Shown: positions 17,429-26,205 of the stretch, one piece after another
Position numbering within the stretch: position 1 is the first letter of the stretch
How the letters are laid out: the number at the start of each line of letters is the position of its first letter
Source: Aquisalinus flavus
GTDB lineage: Bacteria > Pseudomonadota > Alphaproteobacteria > Caulobacterales > Parvularculaceae
Direction of reading: 5' to 3'
Length of the DNA: 64,000 nt
Assembly: GCF_022559625.1 (NCBI RefSeq)
Contig: NZ_CP042288.1
Span: 1 to 64,000 of the forward strand
The notes under the pieces: model-generated
Database searches by the model: none
The model's input: only the letters and a program-made list of their open reading frames with translations
Told to the model about the DNA's origin: nothing
Position numbers and translations under genes: made by a program

Positions 17429-19075
17429 TTGAAACTATCCCTCATGATGCCGGGCGTGGATGACACCGGTGGCGGTGTCGCGTCTGACCAGCAGAATGCA
17501 ACCATGATTTCCGGGACTGACGCAGCGCGGTTCCTGCTGCAGGCGCAGATGACCGCCCGGCCGGAGGACATCGCGGCGGTGCAGGAGCTTGGGCCCGAAG
17601 GCTGGCTCGAGGCCGAATTTGCCCGCCCGCGCGGCCAGACCGGGGTCGACTGGCTGACCGCCGAAGGCTTCGACAAGGTCACCCCGGAAGGCGAATATTT
17701 CTGGCCCCAATATGGCGACTGGATGGCCTGGAACCAGATGCTGACCGGCGACGACCAGATGCGCAAGCGCGCCGCCTTCGCCCTGTCGCAATTCTTCGTC
17801 GTCTCGCTCGACCCGATCGACGGGTTCTGGCCGCCCTACATGATCGCGGCCTATTGGGACCTCTTGTGCAAGAATGCCTTCGGCAATTTCCGCGACCTGC
17901 TGGAAAAGATATCCCTCAACGCGGCGATGGGGCTCTATCTCAACACCAAGGGCAATCTGAAAGAGGACGAGGCGACCGGTCGCCGGCCTGACGAGAACTA
18001 TGCCCGCGAGATCATGCAGCTGTTCACCATCGGGCTGTACGAGCTCAACCCGGACGGCACGCTGAAGCGCGATGACAATGGCGAGCCGATCGAGACCTAT
18101 ACCCAGGACGACATTACCAATCTCGCCCGCGTCTTCACCGGCTATGACTATAACCAGAAAAACGTCAAGCGCACCGATGTCGAATGGCTCGACTATCCGG
18201 TGCCGAGTGTCGATTTCGCGCTCGATCCGATGGCGCTGGATGCCGCGGAGCATTCCTTCCTCGAGGTCAATTTCCTCGGCAAGCATATCCCGGCCGGCAC
18301 GCATCCGTCGCGCAAGTTTCCTTACGTCCATGACGTGCTGTTCAACCATCCCAATGTCGGGCCGTTCTTCGGCCGGCAGATGATCCAGCGGCTGGTCAAG
18401 AGTAATCCGAGCCCGTCCTATGTCGCCCGGGTGACGGCGGCGTTCAACGATAATGGCGAGGGCGTGCGCGGCGACCTGAAGGCGGTGTGGAAGGCCGTGC
18501 TGCTCGACCCGGAAGCCCGCACCGTGGGCACCGGAGACCTGGACGGCAAGCTGCGCGAACCGGTGCTGCGGTTTGCCCAATGGGCGCGCACGGTCGGCGT
18601 CGAGGCGGAGACAGGTACGGTCTGGGTCTTCAACACCTCGCGCAGCGACAATGCCCTGGGCCAGAGCCCGCTGCGCTCGCCATCGGTGTTCAACTATTTC
18701 CGTCCCGGCTATGTGCCGCCGCAGACGGCGATGGCCAGGGCCGATGCGACGATGCCGGAATTCCAGCTGCATAACGAGACATCGACCGCCGGCTATATCA
18801 ACTTCCTGCAATGGATGATCCGGTGGGGTACGGACAATATGCGCCCGACCTATGCGCCGCTCCTGCCGCTGGCGCATGACACGCAAGCGCTGGTCGACTG
18901 GCTCAATCTGCATTTTGCCGCCGGGCAATTGTCCGCAGAGACCTGCGCCGTCATCGGCACCGCGCTCGCCTCCAAGGGGGTGACCGAGGACAGCGCCGAT
19001 AGCGACAAGAAGGACCTGCTCGCCAGTGCCTGCCTGCTCGTCATGGCGAGCCCTGAATACCTGATCCAGAAATAG
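17429..19075 (+). CDS. DUF1800 family protein
   Basis: A 548-residue protein of the DUF1800 family, which nearly always accompanies a DUF1501 gene, as it does here. The N-terminal GTDAARFLLQAQMTARPEDI is the usual opening. EIMQLFTIGLYELNPDG and HDVLFNHPNVGPFFGRQMIQ are family hallmarks. The start is TTG at 17429 with GGAGG at good spacing; there is no clear signal peptide. The family has no firm biochemical role; links to surface polymer handling have been proposed. The DUF1501 gene starts 12 bases after its stop, and a GH5 gene follows, so all three form one probable operon. Confidence 0.88.
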   Translation: MKLSLMMPGVDDTGGGVASDQQNATMISGTDAARFLLQAQMTARPEDIAAVQELGPEGWLEAEFARPRGQTGVDWLTAEGFDKVTPEGEYFWPQYGDWMAWNQMLTGDDQMRKRAAFALSQFFVVSLDPIDGFWPPYMIAAYWDLLCKNAFGNFRDLLEKISLNAAMGLYLNTKGNLKEDEATGRRPDENYAREIMQLFTIGLYELNPDGTLKRDDNGEPIETYTQDDITNLARVFTGYDYNQKNVKRTDVEWLDYPVPSVDFALDPMALDAAEHSFLEVNFLGKHIPAGTHPSRKFPYVHDVLFNHPNVGPFFGRQMIQRLVKSNPSPSYVARVTAAFNDNGEGVRGDLKAVWKAVLLDPEARTVGTGDLDGKLREPVLRFAQWARTVGVEAETGTVWVFNTSRSDNALGQSPLRSPSVFNYFRPGYVPPQTAMARADATMPEFQLHNETSTAGYINFLQWMIRWGTDNMRPTYAPLLPLAHDTQALVDWLNLHFAAGQLSAETCAVIGTALASKGVTEDSADSDKKDLLASACLLVMASPEYLIQK

Positions 19076-19087
19076 GGAGACGAGAAG

Positions 19088-20515
19088 ATGAGCAAGACGG
19101 ATCACACCTCCCTGACGCGCCGGGCGCTGTTGCAGCGGGCCGGTCATATCGGGTTCATGGGCGCGGCGGGGCCGCTCGCCATGTCGCTCGCCGGTGTCGG
19201 CGAGGCGGCAGCCTTCGAGGCGACCGACTACAAGGCGCTTGTCTGCGTCTTCCTTTATGGCGGCAATGACTATGCCAATACGGTCATCCCGTTCGATATT
19301 CCGAACTATGACAGATATGCGCATATCCGCGGCGGCGGGCCGGATCGCGGGCCGGGCGGTATCGCCGTTGCCCGCAGTGCACTGGAGCGCACGGCGCTGA
19401 CGCCGCTGGGCGGACCGGCGCTGACTGACGACATGCAATTCGCGCTTAACCCGAACATGCCGAACCTCGCCGGCCTGTTCAACAAGGGCCGCGCGGCGGT
19501 GCAGCTCAATGTCGGGCCATTGGTTACCCCACTGACGAAAGCGCAATTCGAGGGCAATAACCGCGATCTCTATCCGCTTCCGCCCAAGCTGTTCTCCCAT
19601 AACGACCAGCAATCGGTCTGGCAGGCACTGGGGTCGGAAGGCGCGACCATCGGCTGGGGCGGGCGTCTCGGCGACCTCGCCATGGATGCCAATGAGCAAT
19701 CGCTGCTGACCTGCATATCGGCGTCGGGCAATGCCGTCTTTGTTGCGGGCCGAGAGGCGCTGCAATACCAGATCAGCCCGTCGGGCGCGATCGATGTCAA
19801 CATGCTGAGCGAGCCTGCCTATGCCAATGACGCCATCGCCTATGCCATGCGGCAGATCATCTCGAAGGACAGCGCCAACACGCTGGAGAGGGAATTCGTC
19901 AACGTCACCCGCCGTTCCATGGAGATGGAGGGGATCGTCAATGGCGCGCTTGACGGGGTGAACCTGTCGACATCCTTCGACACGCGGAGCGGGGATAATC
20001 CGCTGGCGGACCAGATGAAGATCGTCGCCCGGCTGATCGGGGCGCAAAAGGCGCTGGGCTCGAAGCGACAGGTCTTCTTCGTGTCGCTCGGCGGGTTCGA
20101 CAATCATGACCGGCTGATGGAAAACCACCCCGCACTGGTCGGCCAGGTGGATGAAGCGATCGGTTCCTTCTATGCCGCGACCGTTGAAATGGGCGTTGCC
20201 GACAAGGTCACGACCTTCACCGCGTCCGATTTCGGCCGCACGCTGGCGAGGAATGCCGATGGCTCCGACCATGGCTGGGGCGGGCATCACTTTATCGTCG
20301 GCGGCGCGGTCAAGGGCGGGCGCTATTACGGCACGGCGCCGCATATTTCTCTCGACACGGACGACCAGGTCGGCCAGGGCCGCCTCTTGCCGACGACGGC
20401 AGTCGATGAATATGCCGCGACGCTGGCGCGCTGGTTCGGGGCGAGCGAGAGCGAGCTGCCGGACGTGTTCCCGAATATCGGCAATTTTTCCAACACCAAT
20501 ATGGGCTTTGTATAA
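19088..20515 (+). CDS. DUF1501 family protein, Tat-exported
   Basis: A 475-residue protein with a twin-arginine signal (LTRRALLQRA, residues 9-18, then a hydrophobic stretch to about 43), so it is exported folded. DUF1501 proteins belong to the alkaline-phosphatase/sulfatase-like superfamily; here LVCVFLYGGNDYANTVIP, GGFDNHD, TASDFGRTL and GWGGHHF are the family motifs and include possible metal ligands. It sits between DUF1800 and the GH5 glucanase with 12- and 11-base spacers. Substrate and reaction are unknown. Confidence 0.88.
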   Translation: MSKTDHTSLTRRALLQRAGHIGFMGAAGPLAMSLAGVGEAAAFEATDYKALVCVFLYGGNDYANTVIPFDIPNYDRYAHIRGGGPDRGPGGIAVARSALERTALTPLGGPALTDDMQFALNPNMPNLAGLFNKGRAAVQLNVGPLVTPLTKAQFEGNNRDLYPLPPKLFSHNDQQSVWQALGSEGATIGWGGRLGDLAMDANEQSLLTCISASGNAVFVAGREALQYQISPSGAIDVNMLSEPAYANDAIAYAMRQIISKDSANTLEREFVNVTRRSMEMEGIVNGALDGVNLSTSFDTRSGDNPLADQMKIVARLIGAQKALGSKRQVFFVSLGGFDNHDRLMENHPALVGQVDEAIGSFYAATVEMGVADKVTTFTASDFGRTLARNADGSDHGWGGHHFIVGGAVKGGRYYGTAPHISLDTDDQVGQGRLLPTTAVDEYAATLARWFGASESELPDVFPNIGNFSNTNMGFV

Positions 20516-20526
20516 GGAATTTGACC

Positions 20527-21555
20527 ATGAAAACATTACTGCGCGGCGTTGCCGTCCTGCCGCTTGCCTTCGCTGTGATGGCGTTTGACGATGCTCCCCC
20601 TGCGGATGAAGACCGCCCTGCGGCCGAGCGCCCGGACATGACCCCTGTCGAGACCCACGGCCAGCTGTCCGTCGAGGGCAATCGCATTGTCGGCGAGCAC
20701 GGCGAGAATGTCTCCCTCGCCGGCGTATCCTGGTTCTGGTCGACCATCGGCTGGGGGGCGGAAAAATTCTATAACAAGGAGGCGGTGGCCTATGTCGCAG
20801 AGGACTTTGACGCCTCTGTCGTGCGCGCCGCAATCGCCGCGGAGGAGAAGGGCGGGTATGCTGAATATCCGGCCGAACAGATCGCGATGGCGCAGGCCGT
20901 CATCGACGGCGCGATCGAGGCCGGTGTCTATGTCGTCATCGACTGGCATTCCCACTCGGCCGAAGACCGGCCGGAGGACGCGGTGGAATTCTTCACCCTG
21001 ATGGCCGAGCAATATGGCGACACGCCCAACGTGATCTACGAGATCTATAACGAGCCGCTGCAGGACACGGACTGGGAAACGGTGATCAAGCCCTATTCGC
21101 TGGAGGTGATCGAGGCGATCCGCGCCGTCGATCCGGACAATCTCATCGTCGTCGGCACGCAGAGCTGGTCGCAGGATGTGGACGAAGCGACGGCAAGCCC
21201 GATCGAAGGCCATGACAATATTGCGTATACGCTGCATTTTTATGCCGCCACGCACGGCCAGAGCCTGCGTGACAAGGCGCAGATCGCGCTCGACAATGGC
21301 TATGCCCTGTTCGTTACCGAATGGGGCTCCGTCGATGCCTATGGCAAGGGCGCGCCGGACCACGAGGCGACGCAGGTGTGGGTGGATTTCCTGAAGGCGA
21401 ACGAGCTGTCCATGGCCAACTGGTCGCTGTTCGACAAGGATGAGGGGGCGTCGATCCTGAAGGCCGGCGCATCGCCGACCGGCGGCTGGACCGACGACGA
21501 CTATACCGAGGCGGGCCTGCTGATCCGCGAGATCGTGCGGGGCTGGGACGAGTAA
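20527..21555 (+). CDS. glycoside hydrolase family 5 endoglucanase-like protein
   Basis: A 342-residue secreted enzyme. ATG at 20527 is preferred because AAGGA lies 8 bases upstream. An N-terminal signal (to about residue 20) is followed by an acidic/Pro linker and a GH5 TIM barrel. The acid/base Glu176 is in IYEIYNEP and the nucleophile Glu265 in FVTEWGS, with WHSHS (140-144) and LHFYA matching conserved GH5 positions. It should cleave beta-1,4-glucans or a related beta-glycan. Its position as third gene after DUF1800-DUF1501 may point to a polysaccharide substrate for that pair. The 3' flank is a dispersed repeat, not a simple terminator. Confidence 0.9.
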   Translation: MKTLLRGVAVLPLAFAVMAFDDAPPADEDRPAAERPDMTPVETHGQLSVEGNRIVGEHGENVSLAGVSWFWSTIGWGAEKFYNKEAVAYVAEDFDASVVRAAIAAEEKGGYAEYPAEQIAMAQAVIDGAIEAGVYVVIDWHSHSAEDRPEDAVEFFTLMAEQYGDTPNVIYEIYNEPLQDTDWETVIKPYSLEVIEAIRAVDPDNLIVVGTQSWSQDVDEATASPIEGHDNIAYTLHFYAATHGQSLRDKAQIALDNGYALFVTEWGSVDAYGKGAPDHEATQVWVDFLKANELSMANWSLFDKDEGASILKAGASPTGGWTDDDYTEAGLLIREIVRGWDE

Positions 21556-21598
21556 CCCGGACGATTAGAGCAGCCTGCGTCCGGATGGACGCAGAGGA

Positions 21599-21671
21599 GC
21601 TGCTCTAACACTTTGGGAGCGATCAACTTTTCTGCCTTCAAATGATTCCATTTGAAGGCAGGTTGATCTAG
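21599..21671 (-). repeat. 73-bp dispersed repeat, copy 1
   Basis: Reverse complement of 42455-42527 with a single mismatch (72 of 73). It contains a hairpin, GATCAAC and CTGCCTTCAAATG facing CATTTGAAGGCAG and GTTGATC (21621-21668). In this copy the outer end continues into a second palindrome: TTAGAGCAGC (21565-21574) faces GCTGCTCTAA (21599-21608) around GCGTCC/GGACGC. The element overlaps the TAG stop of yaiI at 21668-21670. Confidence 0.9.
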
Positions 21672-22132
21672 TCCCGGGCCATTTTCTCCAGCGTATCATG
21701 CAGCACCGAGAGAAAGCGCGAGCGGTCCGCCTTCGAAAAAGGCGGCGGGCCGCCGATATTCCCGCCGACTGACCCGGCCCGCAGATCCTGCATGATCGCC
21801 CGTGTCGCCAGCGCCCCGCCGATCATGTCGGGCGTGAACGGCTTGCCGTTGGGGGCGATCACGGTGGCACCCGCTTTCAGGCATCTGTCCGCCAGCGGAA
21901 TATCGGCGGTGATGACCACGGATTTCGTCCCGGCGCGCTCCGCAATATGATCGTCCGCCGCATCGAACCCGTCAGAAACGACAACCCTTTCGATCAGCGG
22001 GTCGGCCGGCAGCCGCATATAGGAGTTGGACACGACCACGACCGGCACGCCATGGCGCTCTGCCACGCGAAAGATCTCGTCCTTCACCGGACAGGCATCG
22101 GCGTCGACGAGGATTTGCAGTTGAGTGCTCAT
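21668..22132 (-). CDS. yaiI: YaiI/YqxD (DUF188, UPF0178) family protein
   Basis: A 154-residue protein. The start is placed at MSTQLQILVDADACPVKDEI; the longer reading lacks support. ILVDADACPV, VITADIPLADRCLKAGA and PNGKPFTPDMIG are UPF0178 signatures and look like a PIN-like nuclease fold with acidic residues (Asp8, Asp10 and the Asp of TADIPLA). The role is unproven. The stop codon is contributed by the 73-bp repeat, so the repeat may have reset the C-terminus. It is transcribed divergently from scoA. Confidence 0.88.
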   Translation of the reverse strand: MSTQLQILVDADACPVKDEIFRVAERHGVPVVVVSNSYMRLPADPLIERVVVSDGFDAADDHIAERAGTKSVVITADIPLADRCLKAGATVIAPNGKPFTPDMIGGALATRAIMQDLRAGSVGGNIGGPPPFSKADRSRFLSVLHDTLEKMARD

Positions 22133-22278
22133 CACGCGCCTATGCCACGGGCTGATAAAATTTGCCACTGCCTCTACACATCCCCAGGAAATCCGCTACA
22201 ACGGCAAGAATGTGAATCGACTGTCATGTTGCTTTGCGGCACCGCTATGGTACATCAGCAGTCAGAAGGAGACAGCTT

Positions 22279-22986
22279 ATGCCCAGCAAGATTTACGGGT
22301 CGGCGGACGAGGCGCTCGACGGCCTGACATTCGACGGGATGACCGTCATGGCCGGCGGCTTCGGCCTGTGCGGCATTCCGGAAAACCTGATCGTCGCGCT
22401 GCGCGATTCAGGCGCCCAGAACATCACCGCGATTTCCAACAATGCCGGTGTCGACGATTTCGGCCTCGGCCTGCTGTTGCAGACCCGCCAGATCAAGAAG
22501 ATGGTCTCGTCCTATGTGGGTGAGAACAAGACCTTCGAGAAACAGTATCTGGGCGGCGAACTGGAGCTGGAATTCAACCCGCAGGGCACGCTGGCCGAGC
22601 GCATCCGCGCCGGCGGTGCAGGCATTCCCGGCTTCTATACCAAGACCGGCGTCGGCACGCTGATCGCCGAGGGCAAGGAGCACAAGGAGTTCGACGGCGA
22701 GACCTATATCATGGAGACGGGCCTGACCGCCGATGTCTCCCTCGTGAAGGCCTGGAAAGGCGACGAGCAGGGCAATCTCGTCTTCCGCAAGACGGCCCGC
22801 AATTTCAACCCGATGATGGCGACCGCCGGCAAGGTGACGATCGCCGAGGTCGAGGAGATCGTACCGCTCGGCGCGCTCGACCCCGACCATATCCACACGC
22901 CCGGCATCTTCGTGCAGCGCATCGTCCAGGGCGAGTTCGAGAAACGCGTTGAACAGCGCACCGTGCGCCAGCGGGAGAATGCATAA
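22279..22986 (+). CDS. scoA: succinyl-CoA:3-ketoacid CoA transferase subunit A
   Basis: A 235-residue alpha subunit. It begins at ATG behind [23 protein letters not shown] (residues 23-37), [11 protein letters not shown] and [11 protein letters not shown] are standard SCOT alpha features. With ScoB it moves CoA from succinyl-CoA to acetoacetate, for ketone body or poly-hydroxybutyrate breakdown. Its TAA stop overlaps the ScoB start by one base (TAATG), which implies coupled translation of a 1:1 complex. Confidence 0.93.
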   Translation: MPSKIYGSADEALDGLTFDGMTVMAGGFGLCGIPENLIVALRDSGAQNITAISNNAGVDDFGLGLLLQTRQIKKMVSSYVGENKTFEKQYLGGELELEFNPQGTLAERIRAGGAGIPGFYTKTGVGTLIAEGKEHKEFDGETYIMETGLTADVSLVKAWKGDEQGNLVFRKTARNFNPMMATAGKVTIAEVEEIVPLGALDPDHIHTPGIFVQRIVQGEFEKRVEQRTVRQRENA

Positions 22987-23639
22987 TGTCTGAGACCGAA
23001 CACAAGGGCTGGGACCGTAACCAGATGGCCGAACGGGCCGCGCAGGAACTCGGCGACGGGTTCTATGTCAATCTCGGCATCGGTATCCCGACGCTGGTCG
23101 CCAACTATATCGCCGAGGATATCGACGTGACGCTTCAGTCGGAAAACGGCATGCTCGGCATGGGCCCGTTTCCGTATGAGGATGAAGTCGATCCGGACCT
23201 GATCAATGCCGGCAAGCAGACCATCACCGAGCTGAAGCGGACCTCCTATTTCTCCTCCGCCGACTCATTCGGCATGATCCGCGGCGGGCATATCAATTTG
23301 TCGATCCTCGGCGCCATGGAAGTCTCCGAGCATGGCGATCTCGCCAACTGGATGATCCCCGGCAAGATGGTCAAGGGCATGGGCGGCGCGATGGACCTCG
23401 TTGCCGGCGTGAAGAAAGTCGTTGTGCTGATGGATCATACGTCCAAGACCGGCGCGTCGAAGCTGCTCAAGGAATGCTCCCTGCCGCTGACCGGGGTGAA
23501 ATGCGTCGACCGCATCATCACCAATCTCGGCGTCTTCGACGTCAGCAAGGAAGAGGGCGGGCTGAGCGTCGTCGAGCTTGCCCCCGGCGTGACGCTGGAC
23601 GAAGTCAGGGAAGCGACCGAAGCGAGGATCCTCGGCTGA
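22986..23639 (+). CDS. scoB: succinyl-CoA:3-ketoacid CoA transferase subunit B
   Basis: A 217-residue beta subunit. The catalytic Glu53 lies in [11 protein letters not shown], the residue that forms the glutamyl-CoA intermediate. [10 protein letters not shown] (29-38) and [14 protein letters not shown] match the family. The gene overlaps scoA by one base and is followed by a strong bidirectional terminator, closing a two-gene operon. Confidence 0.93.
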   Translation: MSETEHKGWDRNQMAERAAQELGDGFYVNLGIGIPTLVANYIAEDIDVTLQSENGMLGMGPFPYEDEVDPDLINAGKQTITELKRTSYFSSADSFGMIRGGHINLSILGAMEVSEHGDLANWMIPGKMVKGMGGAMDLVAGVKKVVVLMDHTSKTGASKLLKECSLPLTGVKCVDRIITNLGVFDVSKEEGGLSVVELAPGVTLDEVREATEARILG

Positions 23640-23660
23640 TCGCCAGCGCATGAGAATCAA

Positions 23661-23695
23661 AAAAAGCCCGGGCGATGACCCGGGCTTTTTGTTTG
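23661..23695. terminator. bidirectional rho-independent terminator
   Basis: AAAAAAGCCCGGG, six-base loop, CCCGGGCTTTTT: a 7-bp GC stem flanked by A and T runs, so it can serve both scoB (plus strand) and the convergent AbgT gene (minus strand). Confidence 0.9.
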
Positions 23696-23709
23696 GAGAG
23701 TGTGCCGCC

Positions 23710-25332
23710 TTATGGCGTTACCGTCGGCAGGGTGTAGGTCATGTCGGCGCCGGGGCCGAGCGGCCAGCCGACCCAGACCCAGAAGAAGGTCAGCGCGATC
23801 CCGCCGATCATCAGCCAGACCGAATAGGGCAGCATCATCGCGGTCAGCGAGCCGAGGCCGAAATCCTTTTGCCAGCGCTGACAGAAGATCAGGATCAGCG
23901 GGAAATAGACCATCAGTGGCGTGATGATGTTTGTCGCTGAATCGCCGACGCGATAGGCCGCCGTCGCCCCTTCCGGCGAGATGCCGAGCAGCATCAGCAT
24001 CGGCACCAGCACGGGCGCGAGCAGCGCCCATTTGGCCGAGGCCGAGCCGACGAACAGATTGATCAGGCCGGTGAACAGCACGATCAGCACCAGGAGGATC
24101 GGCAGCGGCAGGCCGGTTGACTGGATCGCATTGGCGCCATGGACCGCCGAGATCAGGCCCAGATTCGACCAGTTGAACATGGCCACGAAGTGGGCTGCGG
24201 CGAAGGCGAGGACGAGGTAATAGCCAAGGTCCTTCATCGCATCGGCCATCATTTCCACGAGGTCGCGATGGTTCCTGATCGTGCCTGCAGCCGCGCCATA
24301 GGCCCAGCCGGCGGCAAGGAACAGGATGAAGAAGGCGGCGACGAGGGAGCTGAAGAACGGGTTCCAGTTGCTGATCGGGTTACAGTCGCCTGCCGCCGCG
24401 ACAGCGGCCGGGCAGGCGGTCTCGTCGATCAGCGGCGTCGTCGGGGCGAAGGTGAAGATCAGCCACAACACGATGACACCGAGAACGGCGAGCCCGGCGC
24501 GTCCGAGGCCTTTCTTCTGGTCGGCGGTCAGCGGCTTGTCTTCATCGCCGAGCGTCTTGGCCGCGTCGCCGCCGCCCTGGTATTTGCCGAGGCGCGGCTC
24601 GATCATCACGTCGGTTACGAACCAGATGATCGGCAGGAACAGGATCGTCATGCCCTGGATGAAATAGGTATTCCCGGCGATATTCGCGATCCAGTTCGGA
24701 TCGAGGGAGGAGCCTTCGACAGCGGCCTCGGTGATGCCGAACAGCAGGGCATCGAGCTGGCCCGGCGCGATGTTGGCCGAGAAGCCGCCGGAGACACCGG
24801 CAAAGGCCGCGGCGATCCCGGCGAGCGGATGGCGGCCGGCGGCCGCGAACAACACGCCGGCAAGCGGGATCAGCACGACATAACCCGCGTCAGCCGCGTG
24901 GTTGCCGATCATGGCGACGAGGGCGACGACCGGTGTCAGCAGGAATTTCGGCGCATTGCGTACCGCCGCGCGCATGGCGCTGGCAAACAGGCCGGAACGT
25001 TCGGCGACACCGGCGCCCAGCATCACGACCAGCACATAGCCGAGCGGGTGGAAGTGGGTGAACGTCTCCGGCATCTCGACCCAGAGCCGCCTGATATTGT
25101 CGCCCGACAGCAGCGCGACGGCGCTGATGACGACCGGGTTGCCGTCCTCGCCGACCAGCGTCGGGTGGGTGGCGGACACGCCCAGCGCCCAGCAGATCAG
25201 GGAGATCACGATCAAGGCGCCGATCAGGTAGAAGAAGATGAAGACCGGATCGGGCAGCTTGTTGCCGGTCTTTTCGACCCAGCCGAGAAAGCCCTTCTGT
25301 TTCGGTGCGGCGGTTGGTGCATCGGCTGCCAT
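23710..25332 (-). CDS. AbgT family transporter
   Basis: A 540-residue inner-membrane protein with about 11-13 hydrophobic segments. The opening KGFLGWVEKTGNKLPDPVFIFFYL is typical of the family, as are GNHAADAGYVVLIPLAGVLF, FSANIAPGQLD and the C-terminal FVGSASAKWALLAPVLVPM with GDSATNIITPLMVYFPLIL. AbgT proteins import p-aminobenzoyl-glutamate or export antimetabolites such as sulfonamides (MtrF, YdaH). There is no abgAB hydrolase nearby, so import for folate salvage is not supported by context. The ATG at 25332 has only a moderate ribosome binding site. Confidence 0.9.
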   Translation of the reverse strand: MAADAPTAAPKQKGFLGWVEKTGNKLPDPVFIFFYLIGALIVISLICWALGVSATHPTLVGEDGNPVVISAVALLSGDNIRRLWVEMPETFTHFHPLGYVLVVMLGAGVAERSGLFASAMRAAVRNAPKFLLTPVVALVAMIGNHAADAGYVVLIPLAGVLFAAAGRHPLAGIAAAFAGVSGGFSANIAPGQLDALLFGITEAAVEGSSLDPNWIANIAGNTYFIQGMTILFLPIIWFVTDVMIEPRLGKYQGGGDAAKTLGDEDKPLTADQKKGLGRAGLAVLGVIVLWLIFTFAPTTPLIDETACPAAVAAAGDCNPISNWNPFFSSLVAAFFILFLAAGWAYGAAAGTIRNHRDLVEMMADAMKDLGYYLVLAFAAAHFVAMFNWSNLGLISAVHGANAIQSTGLPLPILLVLIVLFTGLINLFVGSASAKWALLAPVLVPMLMLLGISPEGATAAYRVGDSATNIITPLMVYFPLILIFCQRWQKDFGLGSLTAMMLPYSVWLMIGGIALTFFWVWVGWPLGPGADMTYTLPTVTP

Positions 25333-25522
25333 GGATGTCTGCCCTTTCGTCATTCTGGTCGTTGGCCGGAAATGGCGCGTGAGCGGCATTTTTGTCTGTC
25401 CTTGCCCCTATTGGCAAGGAAAACAGGCGGCGGCCTGATTTAATCCTCTCCGGTGAAACCCCGCGCCCGCTCGAGGTGTCTGTCAGCACATCCTGAAACA
25501 AACCAAGTACCGGAGTACAGCC

Positions 25523-26035
25523 ATGACCGACACCGAGATGACCCGCAAACACCCGGAAAAACAGTTCTGGGACGAGCTGGAAGACGTCCATGCGGTGATG
25601 CTCGGCCTGTTGTGCAACCGCGATCACATGCAGCCCATGGCGCCCTTCGCCGATCCGGAGAATGGCAAGGTCTGGTTCTTCTCCAGGAAATCGAACGATC
25701 TCGTCACCGAATGCGGCGCGGAATGCACGGCGCATTTCACCTTTGTTGCCGATCACAATAATTATTACGCCTCGGCCAAGGGACGCCTGCGCCGCTCCGG
25801 CAATGTCGACAAGGTCGAGGAATATTGGAGCCCGGTCGTGGCCGCCTGGTACGAGCATGGCAAGGACGATCCCGATATCGCCCTGATGGAGCTGACGCTG
25901 GAGGACGCCGCCATGTGGAGCACGACCGGCAACGCCCTGAAATTCGGCTGGGAAATCGCCAAGGCCAATATCAGGGATGAAAAACAGCCCGATCTCGGCG
26001 AGCGCAATCGCGTGGTCTTCACCCGCGCCGCCTGA
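25523..26035 (+). CDS. pyridoxamine 5'-phosphate oxidase-like (general stress protein 26) family
   Basis: A 170-residue split-barrel flavin-binding family protein. HAVMLGLLCNRDHMQPMAPF and KVWFFSRKSNDLV are typical of the general stress protein 26 group, followed by a GRLRRSGNVDKVEEYWSPVVAAWY segment. It probably binds FMN or F420-like cofactors and may act in stress resistance; no substrate is clear. It is divergent from abgT and lies upstream of the iron receptor gene but without a link to it. Confidence 0.85.
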   Translation: MTDTEMTRKHPEKQFWDELEDVHAVMLGLLCNRDHMQPMAPFADPENGKVWFFSRKSNDLVTECGAECTAHFTFVADHNNYYASAKGRLRRSGNVDKVEEYWSPVVAAWYEHGKDDPDIALMELTLEDAAMWSTTGNALKFGWEIAKANIRDEKQPDLGERNRVVFTRAA

Positions 26036-26166
26036 CCCGGTCTCTTCCCGACATCCTTCGCGAAAAGCCGCTGCACGCAAATGTGGCGCCTTTTTGCGAC
26101 TTATTCTCAAAATGCCGCCGCACCCCCCTTGCGCCATCATGACGGGTGGGTTAGGGGGCTCCTGCA

Positions 26167-26185
26167 GATAAGAATCATTATCATT
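26167..26185 (+). promoter_or_regulatory. Fur-box-like operator
   Basis: GATAAGAATCATTATCATT, 20 bases before the receptor's ribosome binding site region. It is built of NAT(A/T)AT-like repeats and closely resembles the 19-bp Fur consensus on the reverse strand (AATGATAATGATTCTTATC). It predicts iron-dependent repression of the receptor operon. Confidence 0.75.
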
Positions 26186-26205
26186 ATTAATTGCAGGAGT
26201 ATCAC

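Noticed and set aside
17435..20833. 1132-codon frame antisense to DUF1800, DUF1501 and the GH5 start
   Set aside because: It spans three well-supported genes on the opposite strand, is Arg/His-rich and has no recognisable domain.
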